Source: Brachypodius melanocephalos
Taxonomy: Eukaryota > Chordata > Aves > Passeriformes > Pycnonotidae
Length of the DNA: 64,000 nucleotides
Assembly: GCA_013398615.1 (NCBI GenBank)
Contig: VZSR01002741.1
Location: 1,996,752-2,060,751, forward strand
Direction of reading: 5' to 3'
A model generated the notes under the pieces. The model had not been told where the DNA came from and did no database searches. It saw only the letters and a program-made list of their open reading frames with translations. Both the position numbers and the translations under genes were made by a program. Below, piece by piece: positions 1-12,700 of the stretch; positions within the stretch are counted from its first letter, which is position 1; each line of letters starts with the position of its first letter.

Positions 1-9
1 ACGTCCTGT

Positions 10-405
10 GTGGAGGGGCTGAGGGAGCCTGGGGGGCTCGTCCTGGAGGAGGTGGACAGGGAGACACCTTCTCACTCTCGGCACCTCTGTGCCAGGAGGA
101 TGCAGCCGGCGGGGGCTGGCTCTGCTCCCAGGGACAAGGGACAGGACGAGACGACACAGTCTTCAGTGCGCCAGGCGAGGTTTACGTTGGACACCAGGAA
201 GAATTTCTTCCCTGCAAGGGTAATGAGATACTAGAGTGGGCTGCCCATGCGTGTGGTGGATTCGCTGTGGCGGGAGGTGTTTAAGGCAAGCCTGGACACG
301 GCACTCAGAGCTCTGCTCTGCTTCCCACGGTGGCGATCGCTCCCAGGTTCACTCGGTGACCTCACCGCGCTCTTCCACCCCACTTTATCCCGCGATCCCG
401 TGAGT
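10..405 (+). mobile_element. CR1 retrotransposon fragment at the CLUAP1 promoter
   Basis: Plus-oriented CR1 3' region. It is recognisable by a block translating RFTLDTRKNFFPARV, the following GGGCTGCCCATGCG segment, and a tail resembling the CR1 CGATGATCT...ATTCTGTG end but GC-shifted (about 330-405). Borders are approximate. It ends about 100 bases before the CLUAP1 start codon. Confidence 0.75.
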
Positions 406-740
406 CACTGTCCGGCCCGCTGCACTCTTCGCTTCCCGCGGGGTTTGGCCCCGCCGCGCCGCCGTAGCGCGTTGCCTCAGAGCCGCGGCGGCCGCGGGTC
501 CCGGCGATGTCGTTCCGCGATCTCCGCAGTGAGCGCGGCCGGGGCGGCGGGGCCGGGCCGGGCGGGACGCGGCACCCCCGGCTGGATCTCCCGGGGTCCC
601 GCTGCTCCGCTCGGCCGCACACGGAGCTGCCGGCGGGCGGCGCCGCGGGGGATGCGGGATTGAGCCCACCGGTCCCTTCCTGGGAGGGGTCCCCGCTGCC
701 GGGGGGTGGCACAGCCCTGCACGGGCGGGATTCCCCCCGC
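370..740 (+). promoter_or_regulatory. CLUAP1: CpG-rich promoter region of CLUAP1
   Basis: The region is dense in CpG and GC, in contrast to the AT-rich introns, and brackets the first coding exon. No TATA box is evident, which fits a broad housekeeping-type promoter. A consensus AP-1 site TGAGTCA lies at 401-407 and an RFX-like half-site GTTGCC at 471-476, about 31 bases upstream of the start codon. The transcription start cannot be placed from sequence alone; it must lie upstream of 507, giving a short 5' UTR. The AP-1 match sits at the apparent 3' tail of the preceding CR1 copy. Confidence 0.7.
507..528 (+). CDS. CLUAP1: CLUAP1 exon 1 (coding part)
   Basis: Encodes MSFRDLR plus the first base of Asn8. 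The ATG has G at -3. The donor is GTGAGC at 529. The next residues (NFTEMM) come from exon 2, so longer open frames running past 528 are intron read-through. Confidence 0.95.
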
Positions 741-3700
741 CGTAGGGAACACGATTGAGTGCTGTGTTTTTGCAGGGAGAGGCTGTGTCTGCGTTGTTTC
801 AGCTCCGTGGATCTCGTTTAAAACGCCTCTTTTCACTTTGGCGTGTTTTCTGTTGAAACGATACGATTTATGTTAATTGTTGAGGTTTAATTTTTTAACA
901 ATGCCTTGCACTGGGCATATCTCATGGTAACTAAGCAGCACTCTGTGGGAGATGGCAATCTTGGCAAAGCCCTGATTGGATATATAAGAAGGAATCCCTG
1001 CTCTTCCTCATTTTTCAGATTTTACTGAGATGATGAGGGCGCTGGGGTACCCTCGAATCATATCCATGGAGAATTTCCACACGCCAAACTTCATGCTTGT
1101 GTCAGAAGTGCTGCTGTGGCTGGTGAAAAGGTTGGTGATGAGACCAACAAATTTTGAGCTGACGCTGGGATGGGGGGAGTGTGCTTGGAACTGATGTTGT
1201 GCTGTGAAATTAGGGAACTCAGTGATATTTAGTCGTCGTTTGAACTCTGCTCTTCTAAATACCAGGTAGAAGTGTGGCGGTTTGCAGGTTTTTAGCTTAA
1301 TGACACAGCCTGGAGTAGCAAACCCAGGGACTCAGTGCTGGCAGAGGTTGCACCCCGACTGTGGGCACACTCATTCAAAAGTAGCCTTTTTCTCTCTCAT
1401 ATTCTCCAAATTCCACACCCGTCCTGTCCATGACTGACCTTTTATCCAAACAGGGTGATCTGTTGTGGGAACTTCACCAAAACCCAGCCAGTTCTTGCCT
1501 TGTTGATACAGCTGTTGGCTCAGCCTGGTATTGTTCTGCATCCACAACATGTTTAAAATAAATAAAATTATTTGGTTTTAATTTACTACTGTCCAGTTCC
1601 AGTTTTATACCCACTTAACCCATTGACAGACTTTGGTTAAATGTTCATCTTGAAGTGTTATCTGAATTATACATTATCTTTCTCCTGCTTAACTATAAAC
1701 TTAAGGGTTTTTTTTAAAGATGATAAGGTAGAACATTATAATTGAAACCAACATTGACCAGTTTGCCTGATTGCTTTTTTTTGGCCTGGATTAATAACTA
1801 ATATGCATTTAATTTGATTACCAAGTCGTTAGAAATTTGCTGAATATTCTTGCAGTTGTAATGAAATAGAGATATACTCACAACCATTCAAAATTACTTG
1901 GATTAAGTTGCCTAAATAGTCTTTAAAATGCTGCTGTTACACTGAGGGTCCAAATCATTGAATTTCCTTTTATTCTTCCCTGGTTCCTGTAGACTGGCCA
2001 CTTCTAGAAATTTCTGCATCTCACTCATGGGGTTTTTTTTAAGCATTTCACAGATTTCAGTTTGTTTTTCCATAAGTTTCCTTTACTTGTGAAAGGAGTA
2101 TGTTTGAAATGATGTCTGGGTGTGAACTTGTGCAGTGTGCCAGGTTTTACAGCTCTGGCAGTTTGTACAAACCCACTGTGTGCATTCCAGGCTCTGGATG
2201 CCCCAGTCCGCAGTAGGAATTTATTTGCACATTTCTTTTCCAACCTTGTCTGTGCTTACTTTGTGTTTGATTTTTGCCTCACAGACGAGACAGGCTCTTT
2301 AATGTTGCCAGAACCTTGTTCTAATCTCCAGCTGTTGTTGGCACAGGTATGAACCTCACAGTGACATTCCTGGGGATGTGGACACAGAGCAGGACCGGGT
2401 TTTCTTCATTAAGGCCGTGGCTCAGTTCATGGTGAGTCTGCCCAGCAGCTGTGCTTGGGCTGGAATCCTGAAAATCTGAAATCCTGGCTCCATGGCAGCT
2501 TTAGAGCTTTTTTCCTTAACCCCACAGAATTTCCCTACAAGGGGTGGCTGAGTTTGTGTTGCATTCTGGTGCTACTTTATCCCTGAAGTGTCCAAGGTCA
2601 GGCTGGACAGGACTTGGAGCAGCCTGGAATAGTGGGAGGTGTCCCTGCCCATGGCAGGGGGTAGGAATGGATAAGGTTTGAGGTCCCTTCCAACCCAAAC
2701 CATCCCATGATTCTGTGGTCCTGTGTCTTGTGCTGGTAGAAATTTGAATGGTGTTACTGACATTCTGTACTTATCTCTGCGAAACTGGGATCCAAATATG
2801 ATATTGGGATCTAAATTGGGATCTAAACCAGTATTCATCCTTATCTCTCCTTATTTAGTGGAAGACACAGCTGTAGAAGGGAAATGTTTTTAAACCATTT
2901 AAATTGTTTTAGAAGAGATCCCACCATGGTTATTGCTAACTTTGGATGCCTGATTCTTTCCTGTGCTTGAACAATCATAATTTCTGATGTTTTCATTATG
3001 ATATAAAATCATACACTGGTATATGTTGTATGAGATTTCCCCTAGATCAAGGCACGTGTTCTTTTCTCAGATCAATTTTTTTTATGCATGAGCATATTTA
3101 GATTGGGCCATCAAATTTTTTAGTCTTTTGGAGTAAAAGAACATTGTCCTTAATAGAATTCATGTTGTTTTGGAGCAGTGTGAGCCTTTGATGTTATCAC
3201 ATGCTTAGGTGAACACTCCTCATTATCTGAAAAGAATTTTCTGGGGCTGCAGGTGGATCTGGAAGCAATGCAAGTTTTTATGCTCATACCAAAGATGAAT
3301 TACAATACTTTTTTTAAGCTCTTAGAACTTACTAAAATGTCATCTGATCAATATTTCCCTTGTCATTTATGAGTAGTGTGCACCATAAATTCTCTCAATA
3401 CTTAATTTTGCCATGTTCAGAGCAGGGTACATTCCTGTACATATCAGGGTGTACTTTTGAGCCCTGGAGCATCTTGAGGTGGAGTGAGCAGGTCTGTTTT
3501 GTTTGGAAGGGTTTCCCTTTCCAAGCACAAGTCTGGAAATAATGTAATGCTCTTCAATAGCTGATTTCATGTCAAAAATCCCAGGGGTTTTGGAGAATCA
3601 CATAATATGATTCAGAAAATGAAATGAATGGAAATTACTTTAATCATCCTGTACTTAGTCTCAGTTAATATTACAAGTTAATGTGAGGATTATTGTAGGT

Positions 3701-6700
3701 TTTCAGCATTTCCAGGATGAGAGAAGCTTGTAGACATTTCCTTAATAATTCACTGTCCATGCAATCCACAATTATCTTCCCCAGGAGTTAATGGCTTTAT
3801 GCATCCGTGGGCAGATGGGAGATGTGATGGAGACAGAATTGTCTCAGAAGAGAATGTCAGCACAGATCCATCACCAGGGAATGGAACTGGAGCTTTGCTC
3901 TGCTTTACTGAACAAGGAGTGAGGAGGTGTTAATTTTCCACACAAATTAGCTACTGCTCTGTGTTCCTGGCAGTTTGAAAATTTACCAAATGTCTCCTTC
4001 CCAGACCCAAAAGTTCTGAAGTGCCTGCAAGGCTGCCTTAGGTGGGTTTTTAATCAATTGCCCCCCTAGAGCTGCCCTGGTCATTGGGGCTCAATGCCTG
4101 GCTCCTGCTTGAGCCCACTTGGGTCCGAATTTGAAGTAGAGTGCAACAGAAAGCCTCCAGTGAGTTCATCTCATAGAAATTCATTCATGAAAACAAACTC
4201 AGCAACCCAAGGGTACAAAACCTTTTGCAAGAGTCAGGCATCACAGACAAATTTGGCTTCGTGATATTAATAAAGCAGATTGTGAAGTTAAGCAAATTTT
4301 CTGGCTGTTGCTGCCATTCTTGTTGTCTATTTATAAATTTTTTTGCTTGCATTTTAACCTTCTGATCTTCAGAATAAATAGCTGTGGTTTTTAATGGTTC
4401 TGTAAAACTAGAAATGTTATAAAATAAAACAACAAATCAAATAGGTGAGTGGCTGAAACATGAAGTGATGGAAGTGACTTTCCAAGTGCGAAGTTGTCTT
4501 CTTGACTCCACAGTGCCATTGTGCCAGTCTGAAAAATATATATATACACTTGTCTGTGTATTTTTTCTGTTTTTAAGTAGCCTTCAAATGAAAAACCTTT
4601 TTTTTTCCCTCTTACTGAACATTGATTTTACTCTCTTGAGGGCGAATGGAGCTGAAATTGGAACTCCTGTTTCTAACAACATCCTTTATAATTTTAGTGC
4701 ACCAGTCCCCTTTGGATAGGGGATGTTTAACAGAGTCTGTCAATTTAATGACCACTTCTCCTAAAATGGAATACTTGCTGTTTCTGCAATTAATTTTTTA
4801 GATTGCTTCTACTGCAAGGGAAGGGAGGTGAATATACCAGGCTTTTCACTTTGTGTCTTGGCTCATTTGAGGTCATTCTGAGGCCAACCCTTAAAAAGCA
4901 ATTACTTATTTTTTGTGCTGTGAGTCTCCTATTCCCCTGGCTCAGGGTGCACAACATCAGGAGCCTGTTCTGGAAGTTTGGGCTTCAATTTTCAGGAATC
5001 ACAGAAGATCCTGAGTTGGGATCTTGATCTCTGGCAGCCTCAGGGCTGTGCCCATTGCTTGGGGAGCCTGTTCAGTGCCCCACCACCCTCTGGGGGAAGG
5101 ACCTTTTCCTGGGATCCAACCTGACCCTCTCCTAACACCAGCCATTCCCTGGGTCCAGTCTCTGCAAACAGATACAAAGAGTCATTTTCTTCTGCCGGGT
5201 TGAGATTTTGGGATGAGATAGCCAAGAGGAAAATATTTATTGGAAATTAAAGTCTGATTTTAAAGTCACAAAGTCTTGACAAAACACACCTGAGTAAACA
5301 TGGGCCAACATCCCTTTGCTTTGTTTCTTTGAAAAAGCTGGAGCTAAATCCATATTTTGAAGTGTGGTGCTTTCTCTCTTTAGTTTCACAGGATTTTTTC
5401 CTTCATTATTCAGTGAAGCTCAGTGCAGAGCTTATAATTGTATTGTACCAAATATTGTAATACCTGAGTCTCTTCTCCCAGCTTGAAGATCCTGCTCTGT
5501 CAGAGCTTGAGGGAATGTGAATTCCTTCAGGAATGCTGTAAAACCAAAGCTATGTAATACCACCAGTGACTCATGGATAGGCTCTATCTGCTACAGCATT
5601 CCCAAAGGAGAAACATTTCAGCAGAAGTTTCAGCTTAAAAATATACTGAAAAGAAGATGTTAAGTCACTTTTGTGCTTCATGTGTCATTTTTAAGCTTAA
5701 TTTTTGGATCCATAGCTGGTGATCAGTATTTCTTTTTTGCGCTTTTGTTTAGTTATGCCACCACAAAGATTCCCTCAAAGTTTAATCTGAATTTTGTGAT
5801 TGGCTCCTTGTGGTTATTCATTTATAATATAAACTTATCAGAAATTTCAAGAACAACATTTGTGTCCTTTCTATGACAGATAGCAAATTCCTCCCCTTCT
5901 TATTCTGAAACCCAAAAAGATAATACTAGAATTTAATTTTTTTTCCTTATTGTTCTGTCTGTAACTTTCAGAGATGGGAGGCAAGGGAATAAAATCACTA
6001 ATATCATAGCAGAGGAAAAATTAAGAGAAACAATAAAACATTTGGAAGGTGCTGCTGGAAGAGAAGACAGTTAAATTAGGATAAGTGATCTTATTCTTGC
6101 AGCTCATTAAGGGTGAAATTTACCTCTCTGCAGCATCATCACAAGACCTGGGCAGCACTTACTTTCCACTTAAACTTAATTTGAATTTAAGTGGTGCATA
6201 GGGTTTTTGCTGATCTTTATTCAGGGAAGAAATAATGATAGTTTGACATGAATGTTCTGACATGCAGAAAGTGCACAGCTTTCAGAAAAAAAATTTCCTC
6301 TAGAGATACCAGTATTACAATGAGGCAAACTGGGCATCCAAACAGGAGGAATTACTCTGTACTGATGCCTTGGGAAGGCTGACCTGAAACAGAGATTGGG
6401 CAGAGCTAGAGAATAAAGTAGATACTTATTGAAAGGCCTTTAGGGTACACCTTGGGCAGGAGAGGAGCCTGGCCAGGGCTGCACCCAGGGTGGACTTAGA
6501 GTGGTCACAAAATGGACAAACGGTCACGAGGTCTTACATTTTTATCAGTTTGGGTCCATTTGCATATTGAGGTTTAATTGTCCAATTACAGCTTCAGGTT
6601 GTGAGGTCCCATCTTTGTTCCTCCCTTCAGTCTGCCCTTGTTTGTGCTTTTGCTCCTCAAAGTTGTTCTTGGTGTGCAGCAGGAAAAGAAATTGTTTTGT

Positions 6701-9700
6701 CCAGCCTGTGAAGAGAGCTTACCAGCACTTGATATGAAGCTCAGAACTGCACCCCTGGGCAGCACAGAATCTGAAAAACATGACAGCTAAAGCTTAAGCA
6801 GAGCCTGATGCCCCTAAAAAGAGCATAGAGTGCAGATAAGTGAGGATTTTGTTCTTTGTGAGTGCTGAATTCCTTCTTTCTTGCCCAAGGCTACCAAGGC
6901 TCACATCAAGCTGAACACCAAGAGGCTGTACCAGGCCGATGGGTACGCGGTGAAGGAGCTGCTCAAGGTCACCTCGGTGCTCTACGGGGCCATGAACACC
7001 CAGGGAGGGGAGCGTGCAGACCTCCCCGAGGAGGACAGCACCAAGTTCAAGTTTGATCTGGGCTCAAAAGTAAGCAAAACTGCTGCTCTTGTGTTCGCTT
7101 GGGAAAAACTCGCCTGTTTTCTAGCTGAAATTTAAGTGGAGAATGTTCTGGCAAGGCAGTAAGGCAGGGTTTTAGGTCAGAATTTCAGTGAGTGGGGTTC
7201 TGTGACTCTGTGATTTGTTTTAATCTCTGAGTTCTCAGTTCTCTCAGAAGCATGACACAAGGCAACAGTGGCACAAAATTGGTTCTCTTTCTATTGAAAT
7301 GCTGTTGACACTGTAGAAGTATTGGAGTCAGCTGGAATAAAAATTATTTTCTACCTGTTAAATATCTGCAACCGGAGGAGCTTGCAAAATACTGACTGAA
7401 AGTTGATTTTCAGCCCATTTGTGCTGAAAGAAAGGGAAATCTTCCTGTGACGCTAAGAGACTTCAAAGCTGTTCAAGCCCTTAAAATAAAAGCCACCTCT
7501 TGGTATTTTAAAAGCAGCTTCTCTAAATAATAAAAAAAACCAAACAAAACCCCAGCAATCTGCTAAATAAGAGGAATTGTTGTTACTCCTTCTGTGGAAG
7601 ATGTCCCTGCCCATGGCAGGAGTGGGACTGGATGGGCTTTAGGATCTCTTCCTACACAAAACATTCTGTGGTTCTCTGTTTGTGTGATTCTTGAGAAAAT
7701 GGCAGAAGCACAAGTGATTCTCCTCTGTGTAGTTCTGATTTGTCTCTCTGAAAAAAATAACAAAAAACCGCTTGGTAGATGCTCCAAAGTTCATTACTTA
7801 CATTGCAGGCTCATCCCATTCCTTTCGTTACATGGAGTTTTTACTTCTGCTTATGAAAAATGTGATGTTTCCCTTTGTCCTGGGCAGCACATGAACCAAC
7901 AACTGGCTGAGACACAGTTCTGAGGAGATTTGGGTTTTTTTTTCCTTAGCCTAAAATATTTGGGGTTTCGCTCAGAAACCTCTACCTGATGGGGCCTCCT
8001 CTGGACTGTTTCAAAGCCAAGAGAGACTCTGTCCACTCCGACTGTAGTGCACAACCTCTGGCAGAGTTTTGACCTCCAGTGCAATTTTGACATCAAAATG
8101 AGAAATACCATGGATATTCTTTGTGATGTTTGGGATTCTCCTGCTATTCAGTGCTGCTGCTGTGTTCCCAGGTTGCTGACTTGAAGGCAGCTAGACAGCT
8201 TGCTTCTGAAATCACCTCCAAAGGAGCAGTCCTGTATGACTTACTTGGCAAAGAGGTGGAACTGAGGGTAAGTACACACTGGAGAGCGTGGAAAAACTTG
8301 TGTTCACTGGGTGCCTCAAAGGAAAAAAGGGAAAAAAGTCTCAGTTCTTATTCATGTCTGCATCAGACATGAATATTCTGTGAGTTTGAAGGAGTGGGCC
8401 TGAGAGTTTGCATTTCCTTCCTACTCGTATTCATGGCTGGACTGCAGGCAACCTGAGAGAACAGCTTGGCATTTTTCCTCTGTTTGGAAATAGAGGGGCA
8501 GGCTGTAGTGGTGGGGATGGATATTCTAACAGATATATGGTGAATGCTGTTAGTTTTCCAAGGGCAAGACTCATTATTTCTGTGGCAGGAGCTGGAGGCA
8601 TCACAGCCTGCAGGGTACATGTTCTTCAGCTTCGCTGGAGAAGTAAAGGAAGATCAAAAGCTGTGTTATGTATGAAGGCAGTGCACACTGCCAGGAAGTC
8701 TTGCTGTTACTTTCTTCAGTGCACACTTTATCTGCAATGCTGGAGGATCTTCATTTTCTGCAAGGGGACTTTAAAGGAGAGAGACCCTGAACCCTGCACG
8801 GTGTGGGAAATGTTCAGATGTCTGAGCTGTAGGGAGAGCTCTTACATCCTTAAGAGCTGTAAACTCTGAGCCTCGACAGTTAATGCTCCCAGATCCTTGT
8901 TTGATGGAGTACAGTGTTCCAAAGTGTGGCTGAAGTTCCTCCATGAAGCACTGCCTTTCCTGCTGGATCCATACAGCACTGTGGTGTGCAGGGTGTTAAT
9001 ATTTCAAAAGAGAGGGAGAAGTGATAATCCACTTTAACTCAACATGCAGCAGTGTCACAGAACTGTTGATCAGTTACTTCTCCTCTTGCACTCTGCCTAA
9101 TTTCTTGGTTTTAAAGGAGTTTTCACACAGCTGCTGTGTGATGTGTTAATATTTGCTTTAGTGGAGCATTGGACCCTTTTGCTATGAGTACAGCATCACT
9201 ATAACTCTGCTAAAAGTCAAGTAAGGATCAGTTCAGGCATTTTTAAAAGTACTCAAGCATTGGTTTGAATTGAGTGCTGTTTAGTCACTCAGAATCAAGG
9301 CTTTTAGGACACTGAATTTAGAACTGGGCCCTGGAAAAGGGCCAGGCACAAGCAGAGTGTGCTGAAGGCATGAGCTGAAAAATGAAGAGATGAGAAGTGC
9401 CTTCAGTGCAGCCACTTCTCAGTGGGGCCATTAAGAACTCTGGAGATGGAGCCTACTTTCTAAAAGGGTTGGGGTTCTTAGAGAGCAGTGAGCACGTGTT
9501 CCTTGTGGCTGAGTACACAATATGGGGCCAACTAACGCTGTCCAGGTGCACAGGCTGTGTTTTGCAAAAAGGTTTGCCAGATGGAACTTGTTGTCTTTAG
9601 GGAATGCTGTCCTGGGAAAGGTGACCTGTGCCATTAGCTCTGACTGCATTGCCTAAAGGGCAGCAGGTGACAGTGACAGCACAGGGAAAGCCTCCAGAGC

Positions 9701-12700
9701 TGCAGAAGAGGCTTTTCAGCTCTATTCCTTATGATTTGGGGCTGATTCCAAGGTTTTTAGTGATTTGTTAAATCTGAAGGACCCACTTTTGGCTGGCGTG
9801 TTAAATGTCAAGTTTGGTACATGCAACAAATTTGAGACTTAAGCGTGTAGCAAAGCAAACAGATTTCAGGTTTAAAGTCAGGAGGTTGCAGGAACCAGTT
9901 TTGCAGTGGAATTTGTAATTTTTAATTATCAGCCCCCAACTCTGCCTTTCACTTGAAGTATGAAATTTGCCCATCACAGGAGAGGCTTAGAGCGAGATGC
10001 TGCTGGGTTTTTCCATCACTGTTGGGCCTGGGGTTCTTGTCAGTGCTGAGGGCAGTCAGGAATTTCCTTTCCTCATCTGCCACATCCTCCCTGGATCCTT
10101 CACAGGGAGATGCTCAGGAGACCTCAGGAATGGCATCCTCTGCCTGCCTTTCTCACCCCATTCCAGGTGGGTAAGAATTGAGGTTCATTCTGCCTTTGGG
10201 TGGGGAGTAGAGCTTTGCTGGTAGACTCCAAATTAGTGGCCATTAAACAAGATTATTTTTATTGCTTTTTAATGTGCAGATTATTGATTTCCATCGGTTA
10301 TTTTCTTCTGGCAGTGCCTGGCTAATTAATGCTCACATTAAGTGGCACTGCCAGAGGGTTTGTGCTGTTGAAGGGCAGGGGAGCAGTGTGGTTTAGTTTT
10401 TTATTCCGTTTTATCTCCTGAAATCTGTTGCATGTGCTAAAATCTGTCAGCATCTGTCATAGTGTTTAAAGGAATTTGAAAACATCAGTTTTTTATGTTC
10501 CCTGAACCTCTTCTCTCTTTCTTTTTCCAATCCATTCATTTCCAAATATTTAAATAAAAGCTCTTCCTACCTAAGCTTCAGCAGACTGATGATAAATCTT
10601 ATTTCCATCCTAAGTGAAGATGGCTTAATTTTCCAGGAACTATAAAGGAAATGCCAGCATTTGGCACTAATGGGTTGACTAGATCTGTTTTCATAGTCTG
10701 AGCAGCTTTTGGGGAAAGATCATTGGGGAAAAGTGAAGTAAAACTCATTTCGTTTGGAAATGTTGACTCTAATTTGCTCCACAACCTTTACCTTCTCTGT
10801 TGGAGCCTTTTTGTACATAATTTGTGTAGAAATTGTGTAGAAAAAATTCATACATTAGATAAATTTCATTGCTCCAAGTCATGAAACACTTTTTAAAATA
10901 AATTACTTTCTGAATGAAAACAAATTTCAGCTAGAGAAGAATTTAGGGGAAAGGTTCAGTTAGATTTATTGGAGGTAGAGAGTACTGTAAATGTATGTAC
11001 ATATTTTTGGGGAAGAGTTGAGGTCTGATTTCTTGGAAATGTGGTTCTGTGCCTTTGCAAATACCTTATTCCCTGACTGAATATACAGTTCTTCTGTATT
11101 TAAACTGCTTCCCAAATAATGCTAAAAAAGAATCTTTAATTAACAAATTAACAACAGAGGAAGAAACAAAACCTACAGGGTGTGCTGAATTCAGACTGAT
11201 GTTGTTAAGTGGGAGAAAAAATCCCAAACAACTCCCAAAGCTGTATTGTCAGATGCAAATCCCAAATATAATTACTGAGTTCCATGGAAGCTGTGTTGTT
11301 TCTTGTGCAGCTGTGGGTGAGCACAGTGCAGCTTATTGGTATCCTGTGGCAGTGCTGGAGACACAGAATTTTTATTTTAAGACACATTTAAGCATCTGGA
11401 AGATAATTTGCAGCTTCCAGTCTTGCTGGTCCAATCTGGGAGCACAGAAATTGCAGTTGGGATTTGTAGAGTTTAGTGGAGCTGATGGATGAGCTTGGTA
11501 CCACACAGTGAGATCCCTAAATGAAAAGCCAATTCCATGCAAATTCCACCCATGGAGAAACATATCTTCATCTTTATTGTTTCCTTTCCTGCCAAGGGCA
11601 CTTTCTCTGCATTTCATTGCTGTGTAACTTTAATTTTCAGAATATTTACAGTTATCTTTGTAACCAGGCATGTTGAGTTCTGTTTTTCTTTTTTTGCAGT
11701 GGGGTAGGTGGGGTTGATCTGGATTTGAGATGGGGATGAGAGACTTTGTTTGGATTTCTTTCTTTGTCTTCCTACACAGTACGAAATGAATGGAGAAAAG
11801 AAGTTGAAAATACCAGTCTGTCATTAAGGCTGTCAAACCCCAAATCAAGAAAAGTAGCAAGAGAATTAATGTCAGCACTCAGGCAAAATGCAGCACTGCT
11901 TCCCTGTGCATTCCCTTCTCTGGGATCTACACAGCTGCCATTCCGTACAGGGGAAAAGATGTTGGAAAAGCCAGTGGTGCTCTGTATCCTAAAAACATGG
12001 CAAGGTGGGGAAAATGGCCAGATTAACCTTTGGGGGAAGGGAGGGGTGATGAGCTGGTCCAAACCATTCTTCAGCTTAAAACAGAGCAGTAATGAGACTT
12101 CCAAGGGCACTTGTCCTCAGCTGAAAAAGGATTCTCTTGAATGATCCTACAAGGAAATCCAAAAGCAAAAGTTCCTGGCTGTTTATAACTCTGAGTGCCT
12201 CCCACTCTGCTTCTGCCAGAGGTCCTGGGCCACAGTAGCAGCAGCCTGTCAGGAAGCTGCCCTGCTCACACTTGCTGAATTATTGGACATGGGGAGATAA
12301 TGGAGCAAAAAAAATGCCACAAGAAAACGGCCTCTGTGCTGCTGGCAGGCAGAAAGATTTCTGACCTTCTCAGGCTTGTTTTCCTTTTATTTACTTCTTA
12401 ATTAGCTGGAAGCCCTGTAAAACCGAAGAAAAATGAAAATAATATTTTCTTTTAAGGCTTTTAGCTGGTTCTGAAGATGGACAATGCAGTGGGTTTGTTT
12501 TCTAATGCTCCTCTTGGCACTTATCCCATCTGTGCCCTTGAACAAAGTGTTTATTCCCTGTATCCGCTCCTGTAAATAAAGGAATTGCTGAATTTGGTAG
12601 ATTAAAGCTTTTAACAGCCACATGAAGTGTTTGCCACTCTGTGGAGGATAAATTAAGGAGTGAGGCCAGGGCACTGCTCCCTGTTATTGTTGTGGATGCC

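Larger units (their letters stand above)
2432..6889 (+). other. CLUAP1 intron 3
   Basis: 4.46-kb intron with two CR1 fragments (about 2575-2722 and 4995-5165). The remainder is AT-rich with no recognisable gene. Short open frames in it have no recognisable domain. Confidence 0.9.

Noticed and set aside
8408..8869. Plus-strand 153-residue open frame in intron 5
   Set aside because: No conserved domain or homologue is recognisable, it is not needed for the CLUAP1 frame, and it is within the length expected by chance in 9 kb of intron.
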